A stretch of DNA of 64,000 nucleotides from a candidate division LCP-89 bacterium (GCA_025774555.1 JALGVT010000013.1:21448-85447); one strand, 5' to 3'. Shown: positions 9,167 through 18,969, counted from the first letter of the stretch. Numbers and translations are program-made. Notes: generated from the sequence alone by a model not told the origin.

Positions 9167-10597
9167 CTATACGGTGAAAATTCCGCGTATAACACCCATG
9201 CGGTATATTGCCGCTGCCAATACCCAGAATGTGAACGGCAGCGGATAATATATCCAGGAATCGATGTAAAACGTCGAAATAACGTATATAAATGTGGAAC
9301 CGCAGAATCCGAGCGCGACAGATTCCCAGAATTTGTCGTCAATCAATATTAAAAACCTGCGCACAAAACGATAGACCTGGAGATATAATAGCAAGAACAG
9401 TACCATCCCTATAAACCCCAATTCGAGTGTTGTATAAGCATAACCTGAGACACTTCCGAAGAGTTTGGGATTCTCAGCAATTAATGAATTAGGGTTCTCA
9501 GTGATAGACGTTGGAGTCAGCATCCCCGGTCCCCTGCCGACCAGTTTTTCGAGCGGCGTCCGTAGTTGTGATGAGACAACTTCAAACGCTTGCAGCCTCC
9601 CCATGCCGGAATCAGCCTGCTTGATGCTGTATTCATAGGCATAATCCGGGTTAAATATCGCTTGAAACGATGGTCCCAACAGACCGGTAGCAGCAATAAA
9701 TATGATTGCTGCAAACAGAAAGAAAGCGAGCATAATACGTTTGATAAGTGAACCGTGCCTTGATAGCGGTGCAAAGATTAACATAAACGGGATAGCTGCG
9801 CCAAAAAGGTACACCCCGGCTCGCGCTGAAGCGAAATAGATCGGCGCTAACAGAGAGATTGCCGCTAAGCCTAGGTACCATCGAAATCCCTGTACGATAG
9901 CAAATCCCATGATAAGGCAGAAAACCATCGCCATCAGAGTGGCAGTATAACCACCACATGAAAAACCGAGCAGACCACCGGAGAGGTCAGATCTCATTCC
10001 CGATGGTTTCGGCGCAACGGTTGAATACCATATAAACTGACAGGTTGAAGCCACCACCTGAACGAAAGCGACAGCTATGACGGCGTAGATTATTTTTTTT
10101 GTCAGTTTCTCATCAGGCTCAGCCATAACTATCAGTACAAAGAGCAGCGGGAAGCCGATATGCCTCAGCAGACCCTTGAACGAAGGGTAAACTCCTGAAT
10201 TACCGGCGGCGATGGATAAAAATCCCAGTGCGATTATGAAAATGAGCACGGCATTGACTGGAGTACGAACTGGCAGCATGTTCGCGGTGAAAAAGTACTC
10301 CCTGATTAATACCATAAGAATCAAAACGTAACCCAGGTTGATAAGAGGACCCGGGAGATTGAAATAGTAGATAGCGTAAGAAAGAAAGTAACTGGTAAGA
10401 CCGATAAAAATAAGAGAATATTGGAATTTAGTCAGCACTGTAAAGAAGATAATTGCAGCGAATACCAATAGGAAAATATAATTACTCGTTCCAGTCGCCG
10501 CAGTCGAGAGCAAAATTGCCAACGGCGCCAGTAGAAGTAGATAGAAGCACTTTCTACCAAGATCGGTGACGTTTAAACTTTTAGATCGGGTAATCAT
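9167..10597 (-). CDS. O-antigen polymerase/ligase family membrane protein (Wzy-like)
   Basis: A 476-aa integral membrane protein with about eleven or twelve hydrophobic segments, starting near residue 17. A large periplasmic loop in the second half contains LRTPLEKLVGRGPGMLTPTS, typical of Wzy_C/O-antigen ligase proteins. Conserved Arg residues within and before this loop support the family. It should link repeat units in the periplasm after flipping. Its start overlaps the stop of the GT4 gene at 10594 by four bases, so the two are translationally coupled. Polymerase and ligase cannot be told apart from sequence, but a flippase and a Wzz co-polymerase nearby favour polymerase. Confidence 0.82.
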   Translation of the reverse strand: MITRSKSLNVTDLGRKCFYLLLLAPLAILLSTAATGTSNYIFLLVFAAIIFFTVLTKFQYSLIFIGLTSYFLSYAIYYFNLPGPLINLGYVLILMVLIREYFFTANMLPVRTPVNAVLIFIIALGFLSIAAGNSGVYPSFKGLLRHIGFPLLFVLIVMAEPDEKLTKKIIYAVIAVAFVQVVASTCQFIWYSTVAPKPSGMRSDLSGGLLGFSCGGYTATLMAMVFCLIMGFAIVQGFRWYLGLAAISLLAPIYFASARAGVYLFGAAIPFMLIFAPLSRHGSLIKRIMLAFFLFAAIIFIAATGLLGPSFQAIFNPDYAYEYSIKQADSGMGRLQAFEVVSSQLRTPLEKLVGRGPGMLTPTSITENPNSLIAENPKLFGSVSGYAYTTLELGFIGMVLFLLLYLQVYRFVRRFLILIDDKFWESVALGFCGSTFIYVISTFYIDSWIYYPLPFTFWVLAAAIYRMGVIRGIFTV

Positions 10598-11748
10598 AAG
10601 CCATATCTAATGTCCACTTCACCTTTAATAACCTTATCAAGGTACTCATTTAAAACCTTCGCCTGACTCTCCCATGTCAATTCGGTTTCCGCCTTTCGTC
10701 TGCCGTTTTTTCTTAGACACTCAAAGCTGCCTTTTGATCGAACAGCCCTGCGAATTCCTGAAGCGAATTCCTCTGGCGTCGCTTCTTTTATGTAAAACGC
10801 TTCATCGTCCTCGGGCAGAACGGCACGATGCGCTTTCATATCAGTTAATAAGACCGGTTTCCCCATCGCCAGATATTCCATCAATTTCAACGGGCTTGAC
10901 ACCCTCCACCAGGCGTGATCCGGCAACGGCACAGCACATAAATCCGCCATCGAAATCCACCCCGGAATATCTTTATAGGGAACGCCAGGCTGAAGAAGCA
11001 CCTGCTTCAAGTTTTTCTCATCTACGACGGTTTTCAATTTCTCCCATTGATTGCCGCCGCCTACGATAATTATACGCAGTTCATCTAAATCTGTCAAATG
11101 CTCCGCAGCCAGCGCCAATTCGACCACACCGCGATTTTCATTTATGGACCCATGATAGAAAACGATGAATTTACCTTCAAGACCGAGACGCTTGCGTAAT
11201 CCAGTCCCATCCCCGAGTCTGAAATGATCTATATCAACACCGGAAGTCCAAACTGCGATCTGCTGCGGTGAAAACCCGAATTCAGAGCAGATTTCCTCTC
11301 GCAGCGGCAGAGTTATCGTCGTGATCCCATCGAACTGTTTCCGGGCATATTTCAATGAACCGGCATAAATGGAATAACTCTTCCCGCGATCATCTTTAAC
11401 GGGCACGGTTCTGACGTCGTGAACCAGCTTGCATTTCAACAGACCAAGCTTCCTCAATACTACAACCCAGCGCGTCAGTTTCGCCGACATCCAATCTGTA
11501 ATAATAACGTCGGGTTTATGTTTTAAACAGACCAACGGGAGCGTCCAGATCGCCAACAGACGATATAGACCAATTCGACCCAGCGGCACCGGCAAAGTAA
11601 CAAAGTAATCCGGATAGCTTGAATCCAGCTTTCCACCGATCAGGCAGAGTGTCGGATGTCCCCATTTAATGAAGACAGGCGGCATCCCGAACAACCGAGT
11701 ATTACTCAAAGTTTTTGTTGTGGCAGAATTGACCCAGAGTATCTTCAT
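10594..11748 (-). CDS. Glycosyltransferase family 4
   Basis: A 384-aa GT-B enzyme. It starts MKILWVNSATTKTLSN. The inter-domain region has KLVHDVRTVPVKD, the nucleotide-binding half begins FIVFYHGSINENRGVVELA, and the donor motif is SSPLKLMEYLAMGKPVLLTD. This matches GT4 enzymes of capsule loci, with Glu in the EYLAMGKP element. Start and stop each overlap neighbours by four bases (with 11745 and 10597), a strong sign of a single translationally coupled unit. The sugar transferred is unknown. Confidence 0.88.
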   Translation of the reverse strand: MKILWVNSATTKTLSNTRLFGMPPVFIKWGHPTLCLIGGKLDSSYPDYFVTLPVPLGRIGLYRLLAIWTLPLVCLKHKPDVIITDWMSAKLTRWVVVLRKLGLLKCKLVHDVRTVPVKDDRGKSYSIYAGSLKYARKQFDGITTITLPLREEICSEFGFSPQQIAVWTSGVDIDHFRLGDGTGLRKRLGLEGKFIVFYHGSINENRGVVELALAAEHLTDLDELRIIIVGGGNQWEKLKTVVDEKNLKQVLLQPGVPYKDIPGWISMADLCAVPLPDHAWWRVSSPLKLMEYLAMGKPVLLTDMKAHRAVLPEDDEAFYIKEATPEEFASGIRRAVRSKGSFECLRKNGRRKAETELTWESQAKVLNEYLDKVIKGEVDIRYGL

Positions 11749-12872
11749 CTATCAATTAATTTTTCAAATAACGAACAATATTGCGGTAATAATACCCTAA
11801 CGTTATAATGTTCACAGGCAAAGATGCGCGCCCTCTCTCCAACTTCTTCACGCATATTCTGATCATGATGAAAACGCCGAGTTATCGCTTCAAGATCATC
11901 TACAGATGCAGCGCATCCGCCCAGCTGCTCTCGTTTGATAACGTCATCCGGATCGACGCCCATGCTCAATGTAGGAACGCCTCTCGCCCAGGCTTGCTGA
12001 AAGGCATTTGGAAAACCCTCAAAATCGCTGGTATTAATGAGTAGCATTGATCCGGCAATGCGTTTCGCTGCATCGACAGGATCAATAGGACCGATGTATG
12101 AAAATTTCTGTATCTCTTTTTCCGCCTTTTCGACGTCCTTTAATATACTCTGATTGGGGCATCCGCCAGCCATCACAAAATTAACCGGAAGGTCAGCGCA
12201 GCGACCTGCTAATTCTATAAATATTTCCGGTCGTTTAAATTGCTTTATATTAGATATCCAGAATATCTCCGGCGGTTCCTTTTTCTCAATAGCAGAGTCC
12301 AATTCATCGTTGACAACTATGCTGTTAGGTATTACTATACCGTCCCGCCCGTATTGTTCCTTCAACAACTGCAACTGTTCTTCGGTCTGCAGAATTACAA
12401 CATCCGCTTTAAGAATTCCCCGGTCCTCAATCATCCTATCCAGTGGATGCAGCAATCTGTCCAGTGGATTTCCCGCATGACCAGAGTTGCGTAGATCCGT
12501 ATCTTTTATCACGTCCGCCGTAGATGCGGCGGCAAATATAAATGGCTTTTTCAGACTCCGACAGATGCGTGCAGTTAAGCCGGAATACGGATGCCGTATT
12601 CTCTGGTAGAAAATATCCGCTCTGGAAGCTTTCATTGCCTCCCGCAGCCGGGTATAATTGAACCAGGCTGAACGCCGTTTATGCTGCGGCAGAGCAATTA
12701 CATCCATACCATCGAGGTTCTCACGAGCAGGTTTATCGCTGTCTCTCTGTGCTATATATGTCGTTTTCCAGCCTTCCCGGCGCAGAGCCTGCGCTATAAT
12801 CTGAACCTGTCTTTCGGCTCCTCCTATCTGATCGCCGTAGAACGCTTCTAAAATGAAAGCTATATGAGGCAT
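11745..12872 (-). CDS. Glycosyltransferase family 4
   Basis: A 375-aa GT-B enzyme beginning MPHIAFILEAFYGDQIGGAE, the standard GT4 opening with the IGGAERQ loop. The C-terminal donor site reads TSDFEGFPNAFQQAWARGVP, an E-x7-Q variant of E-x7-E: the second Glu is replaced by Gln. I choose ATG 12872, one base after the upstream stop, because the fold starts there; an earlier ATG at 12893 would overlap the upstream gene by 20 nt. The Glu-to-Gln change could alter donor binding but also occurs in active relatives. The donor is unknown. Confidence 0.85.
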   Translation of the reverse strand: MPHIAFILEAFYGDQIGGAERQVQIIAQALRREGWKTTYIAQRDSDKPARENLDGMDVIALPQHKRRSAWFNYTRLREAMKASRADIFYQRIRHPYSGLTARICRSLKKPFIFAAASTADVIKDTDLRNSGHAGNPLDRLLHPLDRMIEDRGILKADVVILQTEEQLQLLKEQYGRDGIVIPNSIVVNDELDSAIEKKEPPEIFWISNIKQFKRPEIFIELAGRCADLPVNFVMAGGCPNQSILKDVEKAEKEIQKFSYIGPIDPVDAAKRIAGSMLLINTSDFEGFPNAFQQAWARGVPTLSMGVDPDDVIKREQLGGCAASVDDLEAITRRFHHDQNMREEVGERARIFACEHYNVRVLLPQYCSLFEKLIDR

Positions 12873-12873
12873 C

Positions 12874-14169
12874 TCATTCCCAACAGTACTCAATCGGTTT
12901 CAACGGAACTGAAAAGGATATTTTCCCTGTGTAATCTGCTGGATTTCTCTGCATGGAAATCCGTTGATCACCGATAATAAGTTCGCAACTTTCAACATCA
13001 CCGGTATAAATGGTCAATCCCGACAATTCGGGATGGTCCAAATCACCCACCGATTTAAATTCACAGGTGATCGTTACAGCGTTATTCAAGATATTAGACT
13101 TCAGCTTCAATCGTCCATTCAATTCAATATAGCGGCATAGTCTTCCTGGAGTGGTAACCCAGACCTCTCCGTCCCGCGCCCGTTCCGCCAATCTCGACAG
13201 CGCTTTATATGCTTCCGCTGAAAACGGTTTATCCGGAGATACTCTCCCCTTCCCGAGATGCGTATAGAACATCATAGCGCCTCTGACTTCAACAAGCCTG
13301 CGTAGTGTCGCCGCTGTCAGGATTTCGGCGAGATTATCTGAACCGTCTTTATCGAACGATCCAAACCGCAGCATCTGGTAAAGCGTAGCGCCATCCCGCA
13401 TTTTAACGGGTCTAATCAGGCTGTTACTGATCTGTTGAGGATTAGAAGCTTCTCCTCCAACGCCGTGTTTCAACAGGCTTTTTAGGGCATTGCGACCGAG
13501 ATTTACTCCGCTTGTGATCCAGTCACCAGCTTCTAATGACCGTTCCTGACCAACTATTTCGGTCAGATCTTTAATCCAGACATAACGGACGCCCGCCTGT
13601 CTGGTCAGATCGAAGTGATATTCTAATACTGTGCTTTCATCTCCACGCACGGATGATTTCCCGGGAACATCGCCCAGCGAGTCCGACCGTCCGATATTCT
13701 GAAAGTTGTGGATATCGCCATGGTTGGTCCAGACCGGCACCTTAAGGTTATACTTGTCTAACTCCTCCAGCGCACGTTCGGCATGCTTTCGGTAGAAACC
13801 TCCCTTCTGTGAAAAATTACCCCAGGTATGCAGGGTATCGAGGATCTCCGATGCGATCCCTGCGCGAATTCCGGCTGCGTCCTGACTTGGTCTGAAGGAA
13901 CTATCCCTGAAATAAGAGAAGGTGTCATCCTGTTCAGGATGCACCGAATAAAAATGGAATGAATCACCGACTTCCATTCCCAGCCCAGGTCCGCAGGGGG
14001 TATCCCCGACACCATTCAGAATGTTGTGAACCGCTTTCATCTCCGCAAAAGTCGTGAAGCAGTCCAGGTCATTGCAAAAAGCAAATCCCGCTTTGAAAGG
14101 ATATGGAAAAGGGCGGATGCTTATAGAGCCTGCGCCTGTGCCAGAGTTCTGTTTTCCTGCATCCAACAT
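12874..14169 (-). CDS. Exopolysaccharide-locus protein of unknown function, polysaccharide-deacetylase-like
   Basis: A 431-aa protein that I do not recognise as a named family. The N-terminal half has features of NodB-type deacetylases: AFCNDLDCF (residues ~30-38, an acidic pair at the end of a strand), DTLHTWGNF (~111-119) and WTNHGDIHNF (~147-156), which could supply metal and catalytic residues. The C-terminal ~100 residues look like beta-sandwich sequence (NAVTITCEFKS, LSGLTIYTGD). No signal peptide or membrane segment is seen. It lies between the flippase and two glycosyltransferases, so it probably acts on the sugar or lipid-linked repeat. The function is inference only. Confidence 0.6.
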   Translation of the reverse strand: MLDAGKQNSGTGAGSISIRPFPYPFKAGFAFCNDLDCFTTFAEMKAVHNILNGVGDTPCGPGLGMEVGDSFHFYSVHPEQDDTFSYFRDSSFRPSQDAAGIRAGIASEILDTLHTWGNFSQKGGFYRKHAERALEELDKYNLKVPVWTNHGDIHNFQNIGRSDSLGDVPGKSSVRGDESTVLEYHFDLTRQAGVRYVWIKDLTEIVGQERSLEAGDWITSGVNLGRNALKSLLKHGVGGEASNPQQISNSLIRPVKMRDGATLYQMLRFGSFDKDGSDNLAEILTAATLRRLVEVRGAMMFYTHLGKGRVSPDKPFSAEAYKALSRLAERARDGEVWVTTPGRLCRYIELNGRLKLKSNILNNAVTITCEFKSVGDLDHPELSGLTIYTGDVESCELIIGDQRISMQRNPADYTGKISFSVPLKPIEYCWE

Positions 14170-14180
14170 GAATGATTACC

Positions 14181-15686
14181 CTATAGGAACCACAATTTCC
14201 TGCCGAAATTTTTCTTCAATGAATCGCGTTCGTTTTGATTAAAAGGACTGAAGGTCTTCGCAATAAGCATGAATACAGTACAGCCGACAGTTCCTACAAC
14301 GAGTATTGCTGTCAATCCGTCTAAATAACCTCTCAGATATTCTATCAGTCCTAAAACCACTACGCCCGTAAGCGCCAGCTTCAGAAGCGAAATCCAGGGA
14401 AACTTAACTGGTAAATATCTACGTAGAAATACGTACATAAGCACATTTTTAATCAAGACTGAAGTCCCTGTAGCCCAGGCGGCTCCAATCGGTCCAAAAC
14501 GAGGAATCAGGATGAGTGCAGCGGCAATATTATAAACTGCTCCTATCTTGGAATAGAGCTGTATCTCCACCTTCTCCGTCGATTGCGCCATCCACGCAAT
14601 GGGATATGAAAAACAGTTAAGCGTTTCGAAAATCGCTATTAAAGCTAATATATTTGCTGCATCTATGTAGCGTTCATCTATAAGCAGTGTGATCTCTTCT
14701 CGCAGCCCTATGAGAATGACCAGAACGGGCAGTGTGAGGTAAAATGCCAGTTTTGTCAGCAGGTTGAAACGACGCTGTAAGAATTCCTGAGTCGGTTCTT
14801 CCGTGAACTGCCTGAACAGAATTGTTGATATGATCAGGTGTCCCACTCGCAGCGGCGTCAGAGCAACCACCATCTCAACAATCCTCGCTGCGAACGAATA
14901 TATACCTGCGGCTGCCGGATTCAGATAGGCGCTGATGAGGTAGTTATCAATTCGACGGCTGAGGATCATCCCGCCAACTTCGTTAAAATAACTGAAAGTA
15001 CCGTACCGTTTGAAGCGTCCAGTAAGTTCTCCAAAACCCTCTGTCTGCGCTGTTACATTCTCTGGGTATTTCACCTTAATAATAGTCCAGATGAAAAGTA
15101 TGCTTCCAACTACAGCCGCAGCCGAGAACGCCCATAGGATTCCCAACAGCCCATAGCCCAGCGTCAGAGCCAGAAGGTAGAGCAGCGCTCTAAGGATAGA
15201 AACAATGACCCGTATAACGTTGCGCCGCCGCTGTAACAGAAAAGTATCCAGGATGGTCTGCGAGGTCTGATTAAGTACCATGAACACTAATCCTATGGCA
15301 AAGATGGGATAGAGATCTGCAAAATCCGCAGAGTTAAGGAATTCTCCCAGGTATTCACGACCGAAAAGACAGATTAGAGCGCCTGTCAATCCGAGCAGAA
15401 ACTTTGCTGTCAGCGCTCTATAGACCCATTTTCGCAATTCATCAAAGAGACCTCTCTCGTATAATTCGGGCAGGAAACGTTCAATCAGCGATGGTATTCC
15501 AAAAGAAAAAATCACCGCAACTAAGGCGATTGTATCCTGGAACAGGTTGAACACTCCGAATTCAGCTACGGGTAGTTTCCGAATAACATATACGGTCACA
15601 AAAACCGTGACCAGTTTTTCAAAGAGCAAACCAATATAGTTGTACACTGTGCTCGCAAACCCTTTTCGGACGTCCTCCTTGATCAC
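14181..15686 (-). CDS. Oligosaccharide flippase, Wzx/MATE-like
   Basis: A 501-aa polytopic membrane protein with about twelve to fourteen hydrophobic helices spread over its length. The N-terminal segment (KGFASTVYNYIGLLFEKLVTVF and then RKLPVAEFGVFNLFQD) is the hallmark of the polysaccharide biosynthesis flippase family, with GxxNxxxQ-like helix ends. It would move the undecaprenyl-linked repeat unit across the inner membrane for the Wzy protein. It lies 97 nt downstream of the BY-kinase gene, one of the larger gaps in the locus; no promoter is obvious in that gap. Confidence 0.88.
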   Translation of the reverse strand: MIKEDVRKGFASTVYNYIGLLFEKLVTVFVTVYVIRKLPVAEFGVFNLFQDTIALVAVIFSFGIPSLIERFLPELYERGLFDELRKWVYRALTAKFLLGLTGALICLFGREYLGEFLNSADFADLYPIFAIGLVFMVLNQTSQTILDTFLLQRRRNVIRVIVSILRALLYLLALTLGYGLLGILWAFSAAAVVGSILFIWTIIKVKYPENVTAQTEGFGELTGRFKRYGTFSYFNEVGGMILSRRIDNYLISAYLNPAAAGIYSFAARIVEMVVALTPLRVGHLIISTILFRQFTEEPTQEFLQRRFNLLTKLAFYLTLPVLVILIGLREEITLLIDERYIDAANILALIAIFETLNCFSYPIAWMAQSTEKVEIQLYSKIGAVYNIAAALILIPRFGPIGAAWATGTSVLIKNVLMYVFLRRYLPVKFPWISLLKLALTGVVVLGLIEYLRGYLDGLTAILVVGTVGCTVFMLIAKTFSPFNQNERDSLKKNFGRKLWFL

Positions 15687-15783
15687 AGGTTATCGCCTCG
15701 TATGGTAAATGGTGTAGCGGCGCTGTCTATTGAAGTACAATTGGATAATAAAGGCGCGTAGATATGAATGCCTCGTGCTTATA

Positions 15784-16563
15784 TCAGATCCTTTGATAGA
15801 TCCATTCCGGAATATAGAATTTTCTCTGGTTTAATATGACACCGAGCAGGTTTGGATTTACTTTCTGAAGCTGCTTTTTAGATGAGAGCGCCACTTCCCA
15901 GCGCGTCTGCCCGGTGTGCACGACTAAAACCGCGGCTTCAACGTTTTTGGCTAACGCTAGAGTCTCAGCGTAGAGTGAGATCGGCGCAGAGTCAATGATT
16001 ACAAGCTGGAAACGCTGGCTGCATTCGGTCAATATCCCTTTCATCACAAGCGATCCCAACAAATCCGCTGGATTGGCGGCGGGCTTACCTGCAGTAATGA
16101 CCCAGAGATTCTTTCTGGGAGCGCTTTTTAAGACTTGCTCGAGTTGGAATTCACCAGTCAGCAGCTCCGTTAACCCGCGCTTCCTGTCCAGATCGAAGAG
16201 GCTGTGCAAAGCGGGTCTGCGCAAATTGGCATCGACGAGCAGAACTCCGCCTGCAATTTCTTCACTGGTGTCAACCGGCAAGCCGTAGAACCTTTCACGC
16301 GCCAGCAGCCTTCCCCAGTTGGCGGAGAGTATTGAACTTCCCTCACGCCTGACTGAGGATGTAATCAAGACCGATTTAAACGGTTTCTGGGTTCGGATTG
16401 CTTCAATGTTTTCCTGGAAGACCTGAAGATCATTTGCCAGTAGGCGGGGTATTTCTGCTTCCAGAGGATGAGCCTTTTCTTCGGCAGACTCCTCTGGTTC
16501 AATTGGGCTTTCATTGCCGCCTTTTTTCTCTGCCCATGCGAAGATGTCTTTGTAAATGCTCAC
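15784..16563 (-). CDS. BY-kinase/CpsD-like ATPase with degenerate Walker A motif
   Basis: A 259-aa cytoplasmic protein of the capsular tyrosine-kinase (BY-kinase, CpsD/CapB) family that partners Wzz proteins. Walker A' is intact (VLLVDANLRRP, ~107-117) and Walker B is LVIIDSAP (~187-194). The P-loop region reads ITSSVRREGSSILSANWG (~67-84): Ser76 stands where the invariant GK[ST] lysine belongs. The C-terminus is short, with only two Tyr (FYIPEWIYQRI), not a Tyr-rich cluster. It is therefore probably a non-catalytic or altered regulator of the co-polymerase encoded six bases upstream. Degenerate homologues of this kind occur in other exopolysaccharide loci. Confidence 0.85.
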   Translation of the reverse strand: MSIYKDIFAWAEKKGGNESPIEPEESAEEKAHPLEAEIPRLLANDLQVFQENIEAIRTQKPFKSVLITSSVRREGSSILSANWGRLLARERFYGLPVDTSEEIAGGVLLVDANLRRPALHSLFDLDRKRGLTELLTGEFQLEQVLKSAPRKNLWVITAGKPAANPADLLGSLVMKGILTECSQRFQLVIIDSAPISLYAETLALAKNVEAAVLVVHTGQTRWEVALSSKKQLQKVNPNLLGVILNQRKFYIPEWIYQRI

Positions 16564-16569
16564 TTTGTC

Positions 16570-17985
16570 TCAGAAACTCCTGATTGATGCTAATGTGTCC
16601 AGATCAAGGTAACGCTGCACGTCCTCCGCGTTCTTGAATGAATGATCGAAGAAATCTGTAAAAAAGGCGATAGAAATCCCGGCGAAAATTCCGAATAAAA
16701 GAACCATCACTAATTTCAGCCATTTGTTGGTGGGGACCGGGTCAATGGGAACCACAGCGGGACTGATGACTTTTACTCTGACTACCATCTCTTTCTTGGA
16801 CTGCGAAATTCGGGCTTCTTCCCGCTGTTTCAGCAGCATTGAGTAAAGCTCTTCTTTTTCAGTGATGCCCCTTGAGAGTTGCTGCAGCTCCAGCTCTTTA
16901 CCAGATAATCCGCTGATCTGGTTTCTGATGGAAACGATACTCCTTCTTAATGTGGCTTCCTCGTTTCTCAGCGCATTAATGGTGGATTCAAGGACAGTAG
17001 CTATTTCTTTTATCTCGTCGTTGATGCGCCCTCGCAGCGCGTTTATCTCCGCTTCTTTCTCCTGCACTTCCACGAAGGAATCGGTATAGACGTCTCGCAG
17101 TCTGTTGCGCTCATATTCTAGATCTCGAAGCTGACTCTTCAGATCAAGGATTCCTCGTATCTGTATGTTGCCATCCCCGAGTTCTATAACAGGTAGTTCT
17201 TCGTAATTGCCAGATTGGATCATCGTTTTAAGGGTCGTCAGCTTTGCCTCTTTGGATATACGCTCCAACCTGACGCCATCATGTCGGTTCTGATAATCCT
17301 TCAATCTGGTAAAAAGAACTTCCCCTTCACGATCAGGTGTGTAGAGTGTCTCTTCGCTCTGGAATAGCATTCTGCTTTGCTGAAGATCGTTAAGCTGTTG
17401 CGCAGTCTCCTCAATTTGACGTTCTAAAAAAGCGATGGATTGATCATCGGAGAAGATTTTGAAGCGATATTCGATATAACGCTCCACTAATTCGTTGACC
17501 ACCTCCGCACAGAGCTTTGGAATTCGTGACTTGAATTTAACTTTAATAATGTTGGGATCTGTCGATGGAGAGATCGTTAAATATCTGCCGAGTTCCTGAA
17601 CTGCCATCTGTAAAGCGATTTCCATCTCCCGGGGATTGCTGAACTTCGTTGTGTCGTCAAATCCATACAATCCAAGGCTTAAAATAACGCTTTCAAGCAC
17701 AGGTCTGGAGGTCATTATCTCGGATTCCTGAGAATAGCTGTAACTCGCTTCACCGCTTCGTCCGGTGCTTGATATGCGTAAGAGAAGAGCTTTCTCTAAC
17801 TCCGGATCACGTTCCAGCAACAGTTTAGCTTGCGCTTGATACTGATCGGGCATTTTGAAGACTTTGAAGGCACCTGCCGCAAGCGTTAAGACCGAAATAG
17901 CGGTGATGATCCAGATCCTTTTGAAGACGACGGTGAGAAAGTGTCGCAGCGAAGTTGCTCTGTCGGGCGTATATTGTCTATCCAC
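16570..17985 (-). CDS. Wzz/GumC-type polysaccharide co-polymerase (chain-length determinant)
   Basis: A 471-aa inner-membrane protein. One transmembrane helix lies near residues 22-43 (IWIITAISVLTLAAGAF) and one near 430-450 (LKLVMVLLFGIFAGISIAFF). Between them is a long periplasmic region rich in heptads (about 170-390), forming the coiled coil of PCP-2 proteins. The Wzz motif PDQYQAQAKLLLE (~51-63) and the Pro-rich C-terminal helix entry ISPAVVPIDPVPTNKW are present. There is no fused kinase domain; the kinase-like protein is the separate next gene. It should control polymer length and contact the Wza-type exporter. Confidence 0.9.
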   Translation of the reverse strand: MDRQYTPDRATSLRHFLTVVFKRIWIITAISVLTLAAGAFKVFKMPDQYQAQAKLLLERDPELEKALLLRISSTGRSGEASYSYSQESEIMTSRPVLESVILSLGLYGFDDTTKFSNPREMEIALQMAVQELGRYLTISPSTDPNIIKVKFKSRIPKLCAEVVNELVERYIEYRFKIFSDDQSIAFLERQIEETAQQLNDLQQSRMLFQSEETLYTPDREGEVLFTRLKDYQNRHDGVRLERISKEAKLTTLKTMIQSGNYEELPVIELGDGNIQIRGILDLKSQLRDLEYERNRLRDVYTDSFVEVQEKEAEINALRGRINDEIKEIATVLESTINALRNEEATLRRSIVSIRNQISGLSGKELELQQLSRGITEKEELYSMLLKQREEARISQSKKEMVVRVKVISPAVVPIDPVPTNKWLKLVMVLLFGIFAGISIAFFTDFFDHSFKNAEDVQRYLDLDTLASIRSF

Positions 17986-18020
17986 GATTTGCTGATTCCA
18001 TTTATTGCTATCGATGTAAC

Positions 18021-18959
18021 TTATGCAAAGATATCCTTGAAATATTCGAAGGTCTTTTCCATTCCGTCATGGAACGAGATCTTTGGCTGGTAACCGAACG
18101 TCGTCACCAGCTTCTCGATATTCGCCTGTGAATGTGGAACGTCTCCGGGACGAGGTGGATCATGTTTTTTATCGATCTCGTGTCCCACCAGGGTTTCGAT
18201 GACTCCAACCATTTCGTTCAGTGTTATTCGATCTCCGCAGGCTAAATTAAAAACCTCGCCGGCGCCTGCGCTGCTCTCAGCCGCGAGGATATTGGCATCG
18301 ACTACGTTATCGATATAAGTAAAATCGCGTGAGGTTAGTCCATCGCCGAAAATAGTCAGCCTTTCGCTTCGCAGCGCAGCTCTGATGAATTTCGGTATCA
18401 CTGCGGCATACTGTGAATCGGGGTCCTGATTGGGTCCGAAAACATTGAAGTAACGCAGGCTTACCGTTTGAAGACCATAGACTTTATAATAAACCTGACA
18501 ATATGTTTCCGCAGCCAGCTTAGCGGCAGCGTATGGTGACAACGGAGCGGCTGTCATAGGCTCTCGTTTGGGCAGTTCCGGGTTGCTTCCATAAATCGAA
18601 GATGAGGAGGCGTAAACCAGTTTCTTGATTCCCGCTGAACGAGCTGTTTCAAGAATATTTAGAGTCCCCCATGCAGTTGATCTGAAAGATCCTACCGGAT
18701 CATCAATAGAACGAGGCACGGATGGTATCGCAGCCTGATGAAGAACGTAATCCACACCATCGAAGGCTTCTTGCAGTCCTTCTTTTTTTGCTATATCAAG
18801 TTCGTAGAGATCTATTTCGTCTATAAAAGGTTCAATGTTTACTCTGCGACCTGTGGAGAAGTCATCGATAATGCGCACCAGATGACCCTTCTTCAGTAAA
18901 GCTTTAGCAATATTCGATCCGATAAAACCAGCGCCGCCGGTTACAAGATAAACTGCCAT
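18021..18959 (-). CDS. NAD-dependent sugar epimerase (UDP-glucose/UDP-GlcNAc 4-epimerase type)
   Basis: A 312-aa extended short-chain dehydrogenase. It has the NAD motif TGGAGFIGSNIA (7-18), the catalytic triad region ASSSSIYG with YAAAK (Tyr and Lys ~146-150), and sugar-nucleotide-binding elements LRYFNVFGPNQDP and GDGLTSRDFTYIDNVV. It resembles WbpP/GalE enzymes making UDP-galactose or UDP-GalNAc(A) precursors. The fold starts directly at the ATG. It sits between the GT39-type gene and the Wzz gene in the leftward operon. The exact substrate cannot be set, but 4-epimerisation is the commonest activity for this subfamily. Confidence 0.87.
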   Translation of the reverse strand: MAVYLVTGGAGFIGSNIAKALLKKGHLVRIIDDFSTGRRVNIEPFIDEIDLYELDIAKKEGLQEAFDGVDYVLHQAAIPSVPRSIDDPVGSFRSTAWGTLNILETARSAGIKKLVYASSSSIYGSNPELPKREPMTAAPLSPYAAAKLAAETYCQVYYKVYGLQTVSLRYFNVFGPNQDPDSQYAAVIPKFIRAALRSERLTIFGDGLTSRDFTYIDNVVDANILAAESSAGAGEVFNLACGDRITLNEMVGVIETLVGHEIDKKHDPPRPGDVPHSQANIEKLVTTFGYQPKISFHDGMEKTFEYFKDIFA

Positions 18960-18969
18960 TATCCCCTCA

